Below, piece after piece: positions 33,130 to 42,297 of a stretch of DNA of 64,000 bases (its first letter is position 1; every line of letters starts with the position of its first letter). The notes under the pieces are model-generated. The model was not told the origin of the DNA, searched no databases, and saw only the letters and a list, made by a program, of their open reading frames with translations. Source of the stretch: JANMCE01 sp031360915 (GTDB lineage: Bacteria > Actinomycetota > Acidimicrobiia > Acidimicrobiales > Ilumatobacteraceae); contig JANMCE010000350.1 of NCBI GenBank assembly GCA_031360915.1, positions 6,162 through 70,161 of the forward strand, in the 5' to 3' direction. The position numbers were made by a program, and so were the translations under genes.

Positions 33130-34040
33130 ACACGCTGCTCGATCACTTTCGAAACCTTCCGGACGAACTCCCGCCGCCCGGAAGCGGCCGCACGCGTACG
33201 CGCTTCGACGAACTTTTCCGCATTGCCGCACTCAACCCAACCCTCGGACGTCTCGCCGAGGCTCACTACGATGGTGTGGCCATTCTTCGAGAAGCTGCTT
33301 GCGTCCCCCAAGACGGGGCGCTTTACGGTGTGTGGGCGGCCGGTGGAGCCAACCCGCCAGCACTCACTTTTCGATGCGGCACGTGGCATCTGACCGGACA
33401 GAAAGACTGGTGCAGCGGCGCCTCACTCGTCACTCACGCGCTCGTGGTCGCTCACCGAAACGGCTCTGAGGCGCTCGTGCTGGTCGACCTGTCACGATCG
33501 GGCGTGAGGCTTCAGGCGCCCTCGTGGAAGTCGTCGTCCTTCGCCGCAGCCGACACGCGTTCCGTCTCGTTCAATCTCGCTCTTACCGACGAAGAAATCA
33601 TCGGACCCGACGGTTGGTACGGAGGCCGGCCCGGATTCTGGAATGGTGCTACCGGCGTCGCTGCCGCTTGGGCAGGATGCGCGCAGGGCCTGGTCGATCG
33701 AGCCCTTCCCCGGTGGCGCGATGATCCTCACGCGCTGGCGCACCTCGGAGCGATTGATGCCGATCTGAGCGCCATGAAGATGGTCCTTCACGCCGCTGCT
33801 GACGAGATCGACACCGTGACCGAAAACCGCAGTGATGGCCAACGGCGGGCTCTGCGCGTGCGCCACATCGTTGACACGACTGTGTCGGACGTAACCACTC
33901 GCATCTTTCGAGCGCTTGGTCCGTCGCCGTTCGCTCACCAGGAAGACCTCCACCGCATCCTCACCGAGACCGATCTGTATCGCCGACAATGCCATGCCGA
34001 ACGCGACCTCGAACAGCTCGGGCGACTCGTCCGGCGGTGA
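33126..34040 (+). CDS. Short acyl-CoA dehydrogenase-like flavoprotein
   Basis: This 304-residue protein is shorter than the usual 380 or more. The flavin-site motif FRCGTWHLTGQKDWCSGA lies near residue 85, and a helical C-terminal domain includes IFRALGPSPFAHQEDLHR. The N-terminal helical domain is reduced to about 50 residues. No catalytic Glu can be assigned by eye. ATG 33126 overlaps the methyltransferase stop (ATGA). In this operon it may oxidise an amine or a lipid-linked intermediate; that is inference. Confidence 0.85.
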   Translation: MNTLLDHFRNLPDELPPPGSGRTRTRFDELFRIAALNPTLGRLAEAHYDGVAILREAACVPQDGALYGVWAAGGANPPALTFRCGTWHLTGQKDWCSGASLVTHALVVAHRNGSEALVLVDLSRSGVRLQAPSWKSSSFAAADTRSVSFNLALTDEEIIGPDGWYGGRPGFWNGATGVAAAWAGCAQGLVDRALPRWRDDPHALAHLGAIDADLSAMKMVLHAAADEIDTVTENRSDGQRRALRVRHIVDTTVSDVTTRIFRALGPSPFAHQEDLHRILTETDLYRRQCHAERDLEQLGRLVRR

Positions 34041-34093
34041 TTCAGCGCAGCAGACTTGCGAAAACCACCATACCGCTGATCTAGGGAGATGTC

Positions 34094-34954
34094 GTGCCTG
34101 AGGGCGACACCATCAGGCGACTGGCCAACAAAATTCACGATCGCTTCGCCGGGCAACGATGTCTGAGGACGGTCACACGGGACCCTCGCTTGGTGGGGGT
34201 CGACTTCAGCGGTACCACGTTGCTCGAGGCTGATGCGGTCGGAAAACACCTACTCATCCGTTTCGATGACGGGCGCACGCTGCACGCCCACCTGCTGATG
34301 ACCGGATCGTGGAAGGTAGGACCAATCGCAACCGAGCCAGCGTGGCGGCGACGGGCGGAACTCTGGTTCGAAACCGGCAGACTCACCGGTCTCGACGTCC
34401 CCCTTTTTGACGTCTTACCTACATCTCAGGAACACACGCTGATCGCGCACTTGGGGCCCGACCTGTGCGCCGACCATGCACCCGACGTCCAAGAGATCAC
34501 CGATCGCCTTCTGCGGATACCAGGTGTACCTGTCGCTGCGGCTTTGCTGGATCAACGTAACGTCGCTGGGTTCGGAAATCTGTACGCCGTCGAGGTCCCG
34601 TTCATTGTCGGGGTATCACCGAATCAACCGATCGAAACCGTGGGTGGCCTGGACGACTTCGTCGGCTTCGGCACGGCACTCATTCGAACCAACGCCCGTC
34701 GTGGCCCGCAGAACACAACCGGACGCAGGCTGACAACCGACGATCACTGGATCTATCCCAAACGTGGCCGCCCGTGCCCGCTCTGTGGAACTCGGCTCGA
34801 CGGATGGGCCGAAGGTAAGAGCCCCTGGAATCGCGTCTCGACATGGTGCCCCACGTGCCAGCCTCTCGAGCCGGTCCGTGCCGTTGACAACCTGAGAGCT
34901 CGGCGCCTCCTTGCGCTCCATCCCGCCAGCCGAGACCCTGCCTACCCGAGCTGA
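34094..34954 (+). CDS. nei: Fpg/Nei-family DNA glycosylase, endonuclease VIII type
   Basis: This 286-residue repair enzyme excises oxidised pyrimidines. After Met removal the catalytic Pro and Glu lie in MPEGDTIRRLA, the Nei form. The conserved Lys is in GKHLLIRF, the helix-two-turn-helix in LLDQRNVAGFGNLYA, and a Cys4 zinc finger at the C-terminus in CPLCGTR and WCPTCQP. GTG 34094 lies behind AGGGAG. It sits next to the oxidative-stress island. Confidence 0.95.
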   Translation: MPEGDTIRRLANKIHDRFAGQRCLRTVTRDPRLVGVDFSGTTLLEADAVGKHLLIRFDDGRTLHAHLLMTGSWKVGPIATEPAWRRRAELWFETGRLTGLDVPLFDVLPTSQEHTLIAHLGPDLCADHAPDVQEITDRLLRIPGVPVAAALLDQRNVAGFGNLYAVEVPFIVGVSPNQPIETVGGLDDFVGFGTALIRTNARRGPQNTTGRRLTTDDHWIYPKRGRPCPLCGTRLDGWAEGKSPWNRVSTWCPTCQPLEPVRAVDNLRARRLLALHPASRDPAYPS

Positions 34955-35003
34955 CCCTGCTCACTCCAGCGCTTGGCCATCACCGTGAACTCCGTCGAAC
35001 GCT

Positions 35004-36269
35004 CTAGTGGCGCTGAAAAGGCCTACGGAATCGCGACGTGCCGACCGGAGCCGACTGCCGAGGTTCGGGTTTGGTCACAATCAACAATTCGTCGCGAGCG
35101 CTCGGCCGATGCAGCCACATCTCCTTGATGATGACGCTCGTTGCGCCAGCCATTGGCACCGCCAGTAATGCGCCGACGAAGCCGAACAACTCGACACCCA
35201 TAAGCACGCTCAGGAGCACGACGAGCGGGTTCACTCGCACGGTGCGAGACATGATCACGGTCTGCAAGACGCTGTTCTCAAACTGCTGGTACAGGGCGAA
35301 GAACACGAGTGCGATGATCCCGGCCGTGGGGCTAACGAAGAAGGCGGCAATGACAGCCGCAATGGCTCCAAGCGTTGCGCCGACCAGAGGAATGAGGTCG
35401 GCAAACGCCACCCAAAGGGCCAGGATCAGCGCACTCGGAACGCCCAGTATGGCCAGTATCGCAAAAGCCGCTACCCCAGCACAGCCGCTGATCAACAGGT
35501 TGCCACTCATGTAGCCACTGACTGCCGATGCGGCGTCACGCCCCACCTGACTGACCAGGGCCCTATGTCGTACGGGCATCATGCGAAGCCAGGCGCGACT
35601 CAACAACATCGATTGGCTGAGCATCAGGCATGTCGTGACAGCGACGGTGACGACTGCGAGTAACGATTGCACCACCGATCCCAGATACGTCGGAGCAGCG
35701 TCCTCTATGGACTTTGCGCCATTGATCAGTGTGGTTTCGTTCTGCTGCACGATCTTTTGAAGACCGAGGCGCACCAGCAGTTTGCCGAACTGCCCTTCAC
35801 CAGCGGCGGCCTGCTGCACGGTTCCTGGCAGGTCGGTCACAATTGTGACCAGTTGTCGGCGAAGTGGAAACACGAAGAGCGCCATAAGGCCGACCATGAA
35901 CACCGCTGCGAGAAGAACGACGACACCCACCGCAACGCCGCGACGGACACGAAAGCGTTGTTGTAGCCAGCCGACGGGCCGTGCCAACACCAGAGCGAAG
36001 AAACCGGCGACAAGCACCCACACCAGAACTCGCGAGGCCCGATAAACGACCACCAGGCCCAAGGCCGAAGCGATGACACTGCCTATTGTCGCAACGATCG
36101 TGCGCCACGGGACAGCGGCCCACGACTGCTCTGCTGGCTGGGAACGTGGGACGGCATCGGCCCCGCCACTACCGGGTTCTTCCGCCCGACGACCGGCGGA
36201 CGCTGAAAGCAAGCTCGGCAACAAAAGATCGCTGGGCATGAGATCGTGGGGTTCGGAGTGGCCAGACAC
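35004..36269 (-). CDS. AI-2E family transporter, copy 2
   Basis: This 421-residue paralogue of the permease at 6279-7544 has the same length, the same VAFADLIPLVGATLGAIAA signature and largely identical helices. Differences concentrate in the N-terminal 60 residues. GTG 36269 is chosen because an exact SigF-type promoter covers 36280-36305, which excludes the in-frame GTG at 36287. The start residue then matches copy 1. It converges with the nei gene. Confidence 0.92.
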   Translation of the reverse strand: MSGHSEPHDLMPSDLLLPSLLSASAGRRAEEPGSGGADAVPRSQPAEQSWAAVPWRTIVATIGSVIASALGLVVVYRASRVLVWVLVAGFFALVLARPVGWLQQRFRVRRGVAVGVVVLLAAVFMVGLMALFVFPLRRQLVTIVTDLPGTVQQAAAGEGQFGKLLVRLGLQKIVQQNETTLINGAKSIEDAAPTYLGSVVQSLLAVVTVAVTTCLMLSQSMLLSRAWLRMMPVRHRALVSQVGRDAASAVSGYMSGNLLISGCAGVAAFAILAILGVPSALILALWVAFADLIPLVGATLGAIAAVIAAFFVSPTAGIIALVFFALYQQFENSVLQTVIMSRTVRVNPLVVLLSVLMGVELFGFVGALLAVPMAGATSVIIKEMWLHRPSARDELLIVTKPEPRQSAPVGTSRFRRPFQRH

Positions 36270-36279
36270 TGGTGATTGA

Positions 36280-36305
36280 CTACCCACGGGCTGCAGATTC
36301 GAAAC
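36280..36305 (-). promoter_or_regulatory. SigF-type promoter for AI-2E copy 2
   Basis: The minus strand carries an exact GTTT-N16-GGGTAG. It decides the start codon of the gene, as its -10 overlaps the first alternative GTG. Confidence 0.82.
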
Positions 36306-36320
36306 AATGCTTCAGCGCGT

Positions 36321-37685
36321 TCAGTCAAGCAAACGCAACGCGTCCTCAACGCCACGATGGAAGGTCGGATAGGCGTAGATCATGGAGCGGAGCCGTGCGA
36401 TCGGCACCTGAGCGTATACGGCCAGTGTGAGTAGGCCGAGTACTTCACCCCCATGCGGACCCATGGAAGTTGCCCCTAACAACACGTCACGTTTGCTGTC
36501 AACGACCAGCTTGATGAAGCCCTCGTTTCCAACCTTATGAATCCAACCTCGCGCTGAGGAAGACACCAGCGCCATCGCCACCCGGACGTCGTACCCTGCT
36601 TCTTTGGCCGCCGCCTCCGACAGACCGACGGCTCCGACTTCCGGATCGGTGAACGTGACGCGAGGAACGGCGTTGTACTCAGCGGTCGAATGGGCGTTGC
36701 CGAGAATGTCCGCTACAACGATGGCAGCCTGATACATGGCGACGTGGGTGAAGGCACCCTTGCCGGTGATGTCACCCACCGCCCAGACACCATCAGCGAC
36801 ACGCAGCCGCTCGTCCACCGGCAGAGATTTTCCGTTGGGATCGATTCCGAGAACATCAGCGCCAATGTCCGCCAGGTCCACCTTCCGTCCCGTTGCTACA
36901 AGAAGGCGCTCGGCGGACAGGCTTCGCTGATCGGCAAGGGCGACGTGAAAAGCCACTCCGTCGTGCCAAATCTCAGTCGCACCGATGCCAGTTATGGTTA
37001 TGATGCTCTCCTGTTTGAACACCTTTGCTAACAACTCCCCCACTTCAGGCTCATCCTGAAACAGGAGCCGGTCGGTAGCTTCCACAATCGTGACGCCCAC
37101 TCCGAAGCGAGCGAACACTTGAGCCAGCTCGACACCAATGGCGCCGCCTCCGAGGACGATCAAAGAGTCGGGCAACTTCTCCGCTTCGATTGCCTCGTGA
37201 TTCGTCCAGTACTTCGTTCCTCCGATCCCACGAATCGGTGGTACAGCAGGAGAGCTCCCCGTGGCGAGAACAACGGCTCGGGAGGCACGAAACGTGTGGT
37301 CGCCAACAACGACCGTGTCTGGAGATGTCAATTGACCTCGGCCTCTGACGAAGCGACAGCCCTTATCGACCAGACGTTTCACGGCGACGTCATCATTCCA
37401 GTCGTCGGTGGCCTCTTCCCGAATGCGGGCTGCCACGGGCGCCCAGTCGGAGGTGACGTGAGCCGACCCAGCAATACCGTTGACACGCTTTGCTTCGGCG
37501 ATGAGGTTGCTGGCTCTGATCATCATCTTGGACGGCACGCACCCCCAGTACGGGCATTCACCCCCTACTAGGCCGGAATCGATACCGACGACCGAGAGCC
37601 CGGCCTGCGCAAGGTCACCCGCTACTTTTTCGCCTCCGGGGCCTAGGCCGATCACGACGGCATCCACATCTTCGATCATGTGCAC
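36321..37685 (-). CDS. FAD-dependent disulfide oxidoreductase (Lpd/mercuric/mycothione reductase family)
   Basis: This 454-residue flavoprotein has an FAD motif GLGPGGEKVAGDLAQAG and redox-active disulfide GGECPYWGCVPSKMM (C-x4-C). NAD(P) site ILGGGAIGVELAQVFARFG and C-terminal dimer motif AYPTFHRGVEDAL follow. The usual His of the HPT(L/F)SE motif appears here as YPTFHRG, so the catalytic His is shifted. Exact substrate is not readable. GTG 37685 has AAAGG 5 nt upstream. The VTT gene ends 9 bp earlier. Confidence 0.92.
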   Translation of the reverse strand: MHMIEDVDAVVIGLGPGGEKVAGDLAQAGLSVVGIDSGLVGGECPYWGCVPSKMMIRASNLIAEAKRVNGIAGSAHVTSDWAPVAARIREEATDDWNDDVAVKRLVDKGCRFVRGRGQLTSPDTVVVGDHTFRASRAVVLATGSSPAVPPIRGIGGTKYWTNHEAIEAEKLPDSLIVLGGGAIGVELAQVFARFGVGVTIVEATDRLLFQDEPEVGELLAKVFKQESIITITGIGATEIWHDGVAFHVALADQRSLSAERLLVATGRKVDLADIGADVLGIDPNGKSLPVDERLRVADGVWAVGDITGKGAFTHVAMYQAAIVVADILGNAHSTAEYNAVPRVTFTDPEVGAVGLSEAAAKEAGYDVRVAMALVSSSARGWIHKVGNEGFIKLVVDSKRDVLLGATSMGPHGGEVLGLLTLAVYAQVPIARLRSMIYAYPTFHRGVEDALRLLD

Positions 37686-37694
37686 AACAACCTT

Positions 37695-38279
37695 TCAAGA
37701 GGCGGAGACGGCAGTCTCATTCTTGGCTCCGAGCCGTTGAGACCAGTCGATTCGGACCAGAAGCACCACAGCAATCAGAAAGACGATCTGCACCGCGATA
37801 CCTCGCCAATCGGTGAGTGAATGTCGGAACGTCTCGCCCACCGACGATCGGCCAACCGCACCTGCACCGGCGACGTAGAGCGAGTAGCTCACGAGTCGAC
37901 CGGCAAAGAACGCCGGTACTACTCGGCCAAGAGGGAGACCCGTGATGCCTGCACCTTCAAAGAGCTGGGCCGATGGAATCGGAGAAAGGGCGAAGAGCCC
38001 AAGTGCAGCGATGGACTTGCCACGACCACCCTCTAGGCGTTTGCGCACCGCCTCAAGGCTGTTGCGGCGCTTTTCGGAAAATCGATTGCGAAGCCGACGA
38101 GAGCCAAGCGCCAGCAGGTACCTGCCGCATGCTGCGGCAACAGCCCCGATCAAGACGAGCACCACTGTGTTCAGGTGCGAATTGAGCCGGTACAAAACAA
38201 GGATTGACCAGGTCGGCGGACCAAAAGCCGGCAATAAGTTGATGCCGAAGACTACGAAAAACACGACGAGGTACGTCAT
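37695..38279 (-). CDS. DedA/VTT-like small membrane protein
   Basis: This 194-residue protein has about five hydrophobic segments, with LLPAFGPPTWSILVLYRL near the N-terminus, ALSPIPSAQLFEGAGITGLP and a C-terminal helix. The Pro-rich re-entrant loop pattern resembles VTT/SNARE-associated family members that handle lipids. ATG 38279 is preferred over an upstream in-frame start at 38378. The flavin reductase gene follows 9 bp later. Confidence 0.8.
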   Translation of the reverse strand: MTYLVVFFVVFGINLLPAFGPPTWSILVLYRLNSHLNTVVLVLIGAVAAACGRYLLALGSRRLRNRFSEKRRNSLEAVRKRLEGGRGKSIAALGLFALSPIPSAQLFEGAGITGLPLGRVVPAFFAGRLVSYSLYVAGAGAVGRSSVGETFRHSLTDWRGIAVQIVFLIAVVLLVRIDWSQRLGAKNETAVSAS

Positions 38280-38429
38280 GACGCGGATCTCGTCTTTGCC
38301 AAGTTCTCGGAAGATAGTGGGTTCCCAATTTGGTAGCGCACACGGGATCACTCCCCACGAAGCCCGAAAGTCAAACATGTTCGTGTGTTGAGCCGCAGCG
38401 GTGTGTCGAACGGCTCGGCGAGCTTTTCC

Positions 38430-38455
38430 GTATAGCTCTTGAACTCGTTGGGTAT
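38430..38455 (+). promoter_or_regulatory. Near-consensus SigF-type promoter for the DosR-like gene
   Basis: GTAT-N16-GGGTAT on the plus strand, 9 bp before ATG 38465, implying a leaderless mRNA. Confidence 0.65.
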
Positions 38456-38464
38456 ATAGCTACC

Positions 38465-38791
38465 ATGACTTTGTCGACCAGTCGTGCCGCATTGGCGGAC
38501 AGCGCACTTGCGACCTTGGAAGAGCCCGTCTCTGATCGCGTTTCCGAACGTTTGTCGACCCTCACCGAACAGGAGAGAAACGTCCTCGACCTCATTGCAC
38601 TGGGCCTCACAAATCGTGAAATCGCCGCCGAAATGTTCTTGTCGGAAAAGACCGTGAAGAATTACGTGACGCGGATGCTACTGAAATGCCATGTGCGAAA
38701 TCGGACCGAGGCGGCGATCCTGGTGCTCCAGTTACAAACCGGCGGCCAACAAATGCACGGTCAGGTATCGGACGAAATGGGCGTTCTATAG
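38465..38791 (+). CDS. Receiver-less LuxR/DosR-type DNA-binding protein
   Basis: This 108-residue protein consists of a LuxR-type helix-turn-helix at about residues 38-95, with LTEQERNVLDLIALGLTNRE and FLSEKTVKNYVTRMLLK. The TVKNYV recognition helix matches DosR/DevR rather than the TVETHR type of common NarL regulators. No receiver domain precedes it; 30 unstructured residues do. It could bind DosR-type boxes constitutively or compete with a full-length regulator. The start is supported by a near-SigF promoter. Confidence 0.88.
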   Translation: MTLSTSRAALADSALATLEEPVSDRVSERLSTLTEQERNVLDLIALGLTNREIAAEMFLSEKTVKNYVTRMLLKCHVRNRTEAAILVLQLQTGGQQMHGQVSDEMGVL

Positions 38792-38799
38792 CGCTTCCG

Positions 38800-39783
38800 T
38801 CAGCGCTCCTCTACAGGGTCGGTGGGCCGCATCCGGAAGTAGATCAACTGGGCCGCTGGTACGGCTGAGCGAAGCCCTGCTTCGGCCCGCGTACGCGCTT
38901 CGTAGATTTCCGCCGCCGATATGCTGTCGACCCGAAGCGTCCCTACAACCAGAATGTCATCAGGACCCAGTTGCTCGGTGCGCAGGTCCTCGATCTCGGC
39001 AATGATTGGCTCACTCAGAATCGCTTCGCGGATGGCGTGTACATCCATCGACTGCGCCGCTTCACCAATGAGCAGACTCTTCATCTCTCGGGCGAGCGTG
39101 AACGCACTCACGATCAACAGCACGCCGATAGCGATGCTGCCGATGGCATCAAAGCGGGAGTTGCCTGTCAACTCAGAGGCAGTGGTGCTGCCCAGGGCAA
39201 TGACCACGCCGAGGAGTGCTCCGGTATCTTCCACCAGCACCACGGCAAGCTCCGGTGCGCTGGTGCGCTTTACGAAACCGAGCCAGGACTCGTCGCTGTG
39301 CTTCAGCGCCCGACTTTCGACCATTGCTGTGCGCAAGGACAACGATTCCATCAGAAATGCGAAGACCAACACACCGATCGCCCACCTTCCCGAGGTCAGC
39401 TTGTGCGGTGTCTGGACCTTCTGTATCCCTTCGGCCAGTGCAAAGAGTCCGCCCGCACTGAACAAGACCATGGCCACCACGAAGGCCCAGAAGAAGCGTT
39501 CCCGACCAAAGCCGAAAGGATGTCGCCTGTTGGCTTCCTGTCGGGATCTCCGACGTCCGAGCAGCAGCAAACCCTGATTAGCCGAGTCGGCAACCGAGTG
39601 AACCGACTCAGCCAACATTGAGGCCGAACCGGTCAGCAGCCATGCGACGAATTTGGCGAGCGCCACCGCAATGTTCGTAGCAAACGCTGTAAGGGTGGCC
39701 TTCTTGCCCGAAGCATCAGATGCCACGGTACGCCGTACCGGCCATGGGCTTGCGGGCCAACATAAGCGACCGACTACAGCCAT
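38800..39783 (-). CDS. Cation diffusion facilitator (CDF) transporter
   Basis: This 327-residue CDF protein has six membrane helices, with LTGSASMLAESVHSVADSAN (metal-site D/E residues) and a C-terminal cytoplasmic domain. It probably exports a divalent metal by proton exchange. ATG 39783 overlaps the CorA stop by 10 bp; GTG 39726 is a plausible later start nearer the first conserved helix. It is cotranscribed with the CorA-like gene. Confidence 0.9.
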   Translation of the reverse strand: MAVVGRLCWPASPWPVRRTVASDASGKKATLTAFATNIAVALAKFVAWLLTGSASMLAESVHSVADSANQGLLLLGRRRSRQEANRRHPFGFGRERFFWAFVVAMVLFSAGGLFALAEGIQKVQTPHKLTSGRWAIGVLVFAFLMESLSLRTAMVESRALKHSDESWLGFVKRTSAPELAVVLVEDTGALLGVVIALGSTTASELTGNSRFDAIGSIAIGVLLIVSAFTLAREMKSLLIGEAAQSMDVHAIREAILSEPIIAEIEDLRTEQLGPDDILVVGTLRVDSISAAEIYEARTRAEAGLRSAVPAAQLIYFRMRPTDPVEER

Positions 39784-40742
39784 TCCTTTCGCTTGAAGAC
39801 CACATACAACCCTCCCGACACCACAACGACGAGAGCAGCGGCCGCCCAGACTCCCCAGGTTTGGTTGAAGCCGGGGTACGGTAGGTTCATGCCGTACCAG
39901 CCGGTGATGAGTGTGGGGACTGCGATGATGGCTGCCCAGCTCGTGACCTGCTTCGCAATCTGATTGGTACGGTAGTCCCGCAAGCTCAAGTTGGTCTCGA
40001 CAATGGTCGCGATCAGATCGCGCAATGCGTCGGTCGATTCGGTCACACGAAGGACATGGTCATACACGTCCTGGTAATACGGATATAGGTCGTCGTCGAT
40101 GGCGGAATGCTCTCGACGCATAAGGGCACTTACCGCTTCTCGCATGGGCACCACCAAGCGATGGAAGCGAATGAGGGACTGACGGGTTTGGAACCAGTGC
40201 TTTTGCTCCGACGGCGGGATCGGCTTTTCGGAGAAAATTCCTTCACTAATGGTGTCGTAGAACTCGTCAAAGCTTTGTACCGTGTCGAAGTAGCCATCAA
40301 CCACCACGTCGAGCAAGCCGTACAGGAGAAAGCCCACTCCGTGAATAGCAAGGCCACCGGATCGATCCCACCGAGCAAGTACTGGCTCAAGATCGAAGTC
40401 CGCATTCTTTCGGACGGTCACTAACCAGCGATCGTTGATGAACGCGTCGATCTCGGCGACGACGAGACCACCGACATCGTCAAGCCGCACGGCATGGCAG
40501 ACGAGGAACTTGTGGGTGTCGTAGTGATCAAGCTTGGGGCGTTGATGTGCTTCGAGAGAGTCTTCGATTGCGAGTTCGTGGAGCCCGAGTTCCTCGGCAA
40601 GCTCGTGAAGGTCGTCGGCGGAGGGCCCGCAGAAGTCGACCCATACGACCACGCCGTCGCGGGCGAGGTGGTCCGAGACTTGAATGACCTGGAAGTCCGC
40701 CTCTTCAAGGATGCCATTGACGTACGCGCGTGTGCGGATCAT
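39774..40742 (-). CDS. corA: CorA-family magnesium/cobalt transporter
   Basis: This 322-residue channel has a long cytoplasmic N-domain and two C-terminal helices joined by WYGMNLPYPGF, which contains the diagnostic GMN filter. ATG 40742 is favoured over an in-frame TTG at 40751. It likely moves Mg2+ or Co2+/Ni2+. The CDF gene follows directly. Confidence 0.95.
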   Translation of the reverse strand: MIRTRAYVNGILEEADFQVIQVSDHLARDGVVVWVDFCGPSADDLHELAEELGLHELAIEDSLEAHQRPKLDHYDTHKFLVCHAVRLDDVGGLVVAEIDAFINDRWLVTVRKNADFDLEPVLARWDRSGGLAIHGVGFLLYGLLDVVVDGYFDTVQSFDEFYDTISEGIFSEKPIPPSEQKHWFQTRQSLIRFHRLVVPMREAVSALMRREHSAIDDDLYPYYQDVYDHVLRVTESTDALRDLIATIVETNLSLRDYRTNQIAKQVTSWAAIIAVPTLITGWYGMNLPYPGFNQTWGVWAAAALVVVVSGGLYVVFKRKEWL

Positions 40743-41067
40743 GTCGCCCAAGCGTTCAACGAGCTAACTATCGAGGTGGGGCGAGGATGCAAGAAGTGGA
40801 CCACACGTCCTCACACCCCGGCTCCACTGGACAGCAGCAAGTGATGTCATGGCCGTACTCGCGGTTCCGGCAGTGGTGAGTCTTCGGGGTTGATCATGAT
40901 GGATCCTTCGTTCTATGAGAGCTCCTGTGATTTACCCAAGCCGTTTGAGCCTTAGACATTTTCTCTAACCGTTTCCGGGCCTCGTTGGAGCGATCGAGCA
41001 CCTCGACGTCCTGCTGCGGTCGTGGCCAAATCAACTAATCGAGCGGCACAATATGCTCAAGAGTCAA
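40743..41067. other. Intergenic stretch, no gene seen
   Basis: A 325-bp gap between corA and the truncated cyclopropane synthase remnant, at the edge of the decayed region. Only GGAC-N5-GTCC at 40798-40810 is noted, a weak DosR-like box upstream of corA. Confidence 0.45.
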
Positions 41068-41694
41068 TTAACTGTACGCAGTACCTTGACCACCGCCCGC
41101 GCGTGCCGACGTACCGACCAAGATGTGGCTTGCGGGCCACACCACTCGTCGAGGTGGTCCCCATGAGTACGTCATGGATGGGCCGAGCAGTAGTCGGTAG
41201 AACTCGTTGCTGAGGTCGTAGTGGTGAGAAATTTCTCTCGCATCACGGCGTCGGCTGTGCCGATACCCCTTCACTGAAATCTCCTCCGGAGGCGGTGGTA
41301 ACGGCTTCCCGAACGCGTTCACATGGTTCGCTGCAATGACTGCTTGCACAGCAGCAGCGAGCCCAAAGCGGACATGGCTTGGAGCGACGTCTCGCAGTGC
41401 GGCGAGAGTGGCAAAGACATCGCCCTCGATGTCTCCGGCGACGTAGGCCCGGCCGACGCCAAGCTCTCCCAGAGACCATACGACTCGACGCAAAGCATTG
41501 GGTGGGTTGACGCGCACGACGGATTGCGAGGTGGGCGGGCCTATCGATGTTCCGTCCCAGAATCCGAAGTGAACCGGAGTTTGGGTTCCGAGAAGCCTCG
41601 TGAGGAGGGGCCCCAACTGATCGGCGACTCCTGACGGCTTCAGAGATGAACGCACAGAGGCTTGGCGTTGTTTGGGTTGACCACGATCTTCCAT
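41068..41694 (-). pseudogene. Truncated cyclopropane-fatty-acyl-phospholipid synthase
   Basis: From ATG 41694 the frame encodes the N-terminal domain and the start of the catalytic domain (ISHHYDLSNEFYRLLLGPSM then TYS, at about 41164). Homology to the synthase stops there and about 30 unrelated residues precede the stop codon. The SAM-binding domain is missing, so the enzyme cannot work. No continuation was found in other frames downstream, so this looks like a deletion rather than a simple frameshift. Confidence 0.85.
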
Positions 41695-41725
41695 CGTCGG
41701 GGATCCACTACACAAGGAGAACAAA

Positions 41726-42196
41726 ATGAACCGCACTATCCGTACCGCCCTTGCTTCGCTGCCGTTGTGGTGGCTGGTGGCGCCGCCGGTCTCATGGCCT
41801 TTGGCACCAGTGCCAATGCCGCAGATACCTCCGGCACCACAGTCGCTGCAGCTGCACCGACTGCCGATGCGACCACGCCGGTTGCCGACGCAACCAAGCC
41901 GTCGGGGCCGCACCAGGCGAACGGCATCACCGAAACCCACTCGTCGGCGATGAGTTAGTAAAGGCCACCGCAGCCGCCACTACCGCCCCCCGGGTCGGCG
42001 GTTGTTCGAGCCGAGACCGATGCTGACGGCGATGCTTTCGAAGTTCACATCAAGACGCCGATGGCACGCAATCCACCGTGAAACTCAACGCCGACTTCAG
42101 CGTCAAGAAGGTCGAAACGCGCACCAGGGTGGACCCGGCGGACAGCGCCCAGTCAAGGGAACGGCGCCCGCCGCTGCGACCACCACAACGGCCTGA
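41726..42196 (+). pseudogene. Secreted PepSY-like protein with multiple frameshifts
   Basis: A signal peptide starts MNRTIRTALASL in one frame and continues AAVVVAGGAAGLMAFGTSAN in another. A PepSY-like body then follows in a third frame (VVRAETDADGDAFEVHIKT), then DGTQSTVKLNADFSVKKVET, and the Ala/Thr tail again shifts frame. GGAGAACAAA precedes the ATG. At least three or four indels are needed to rebuild one protein of about 150 residues. Either the gene is decaying or the sequence here is error-prone. Confidence 0.8.
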
Positions 42197-42297
42197 CCCA
42201 CCTCAGGTGCCCGCGTCCTGCGGGCGGCTCGCTCTCAAGCGGAGCCGCCCGACTCGGCATTCTTGCGCCCTTGGCGCGGCTCTGGGTGATCGGCGAA

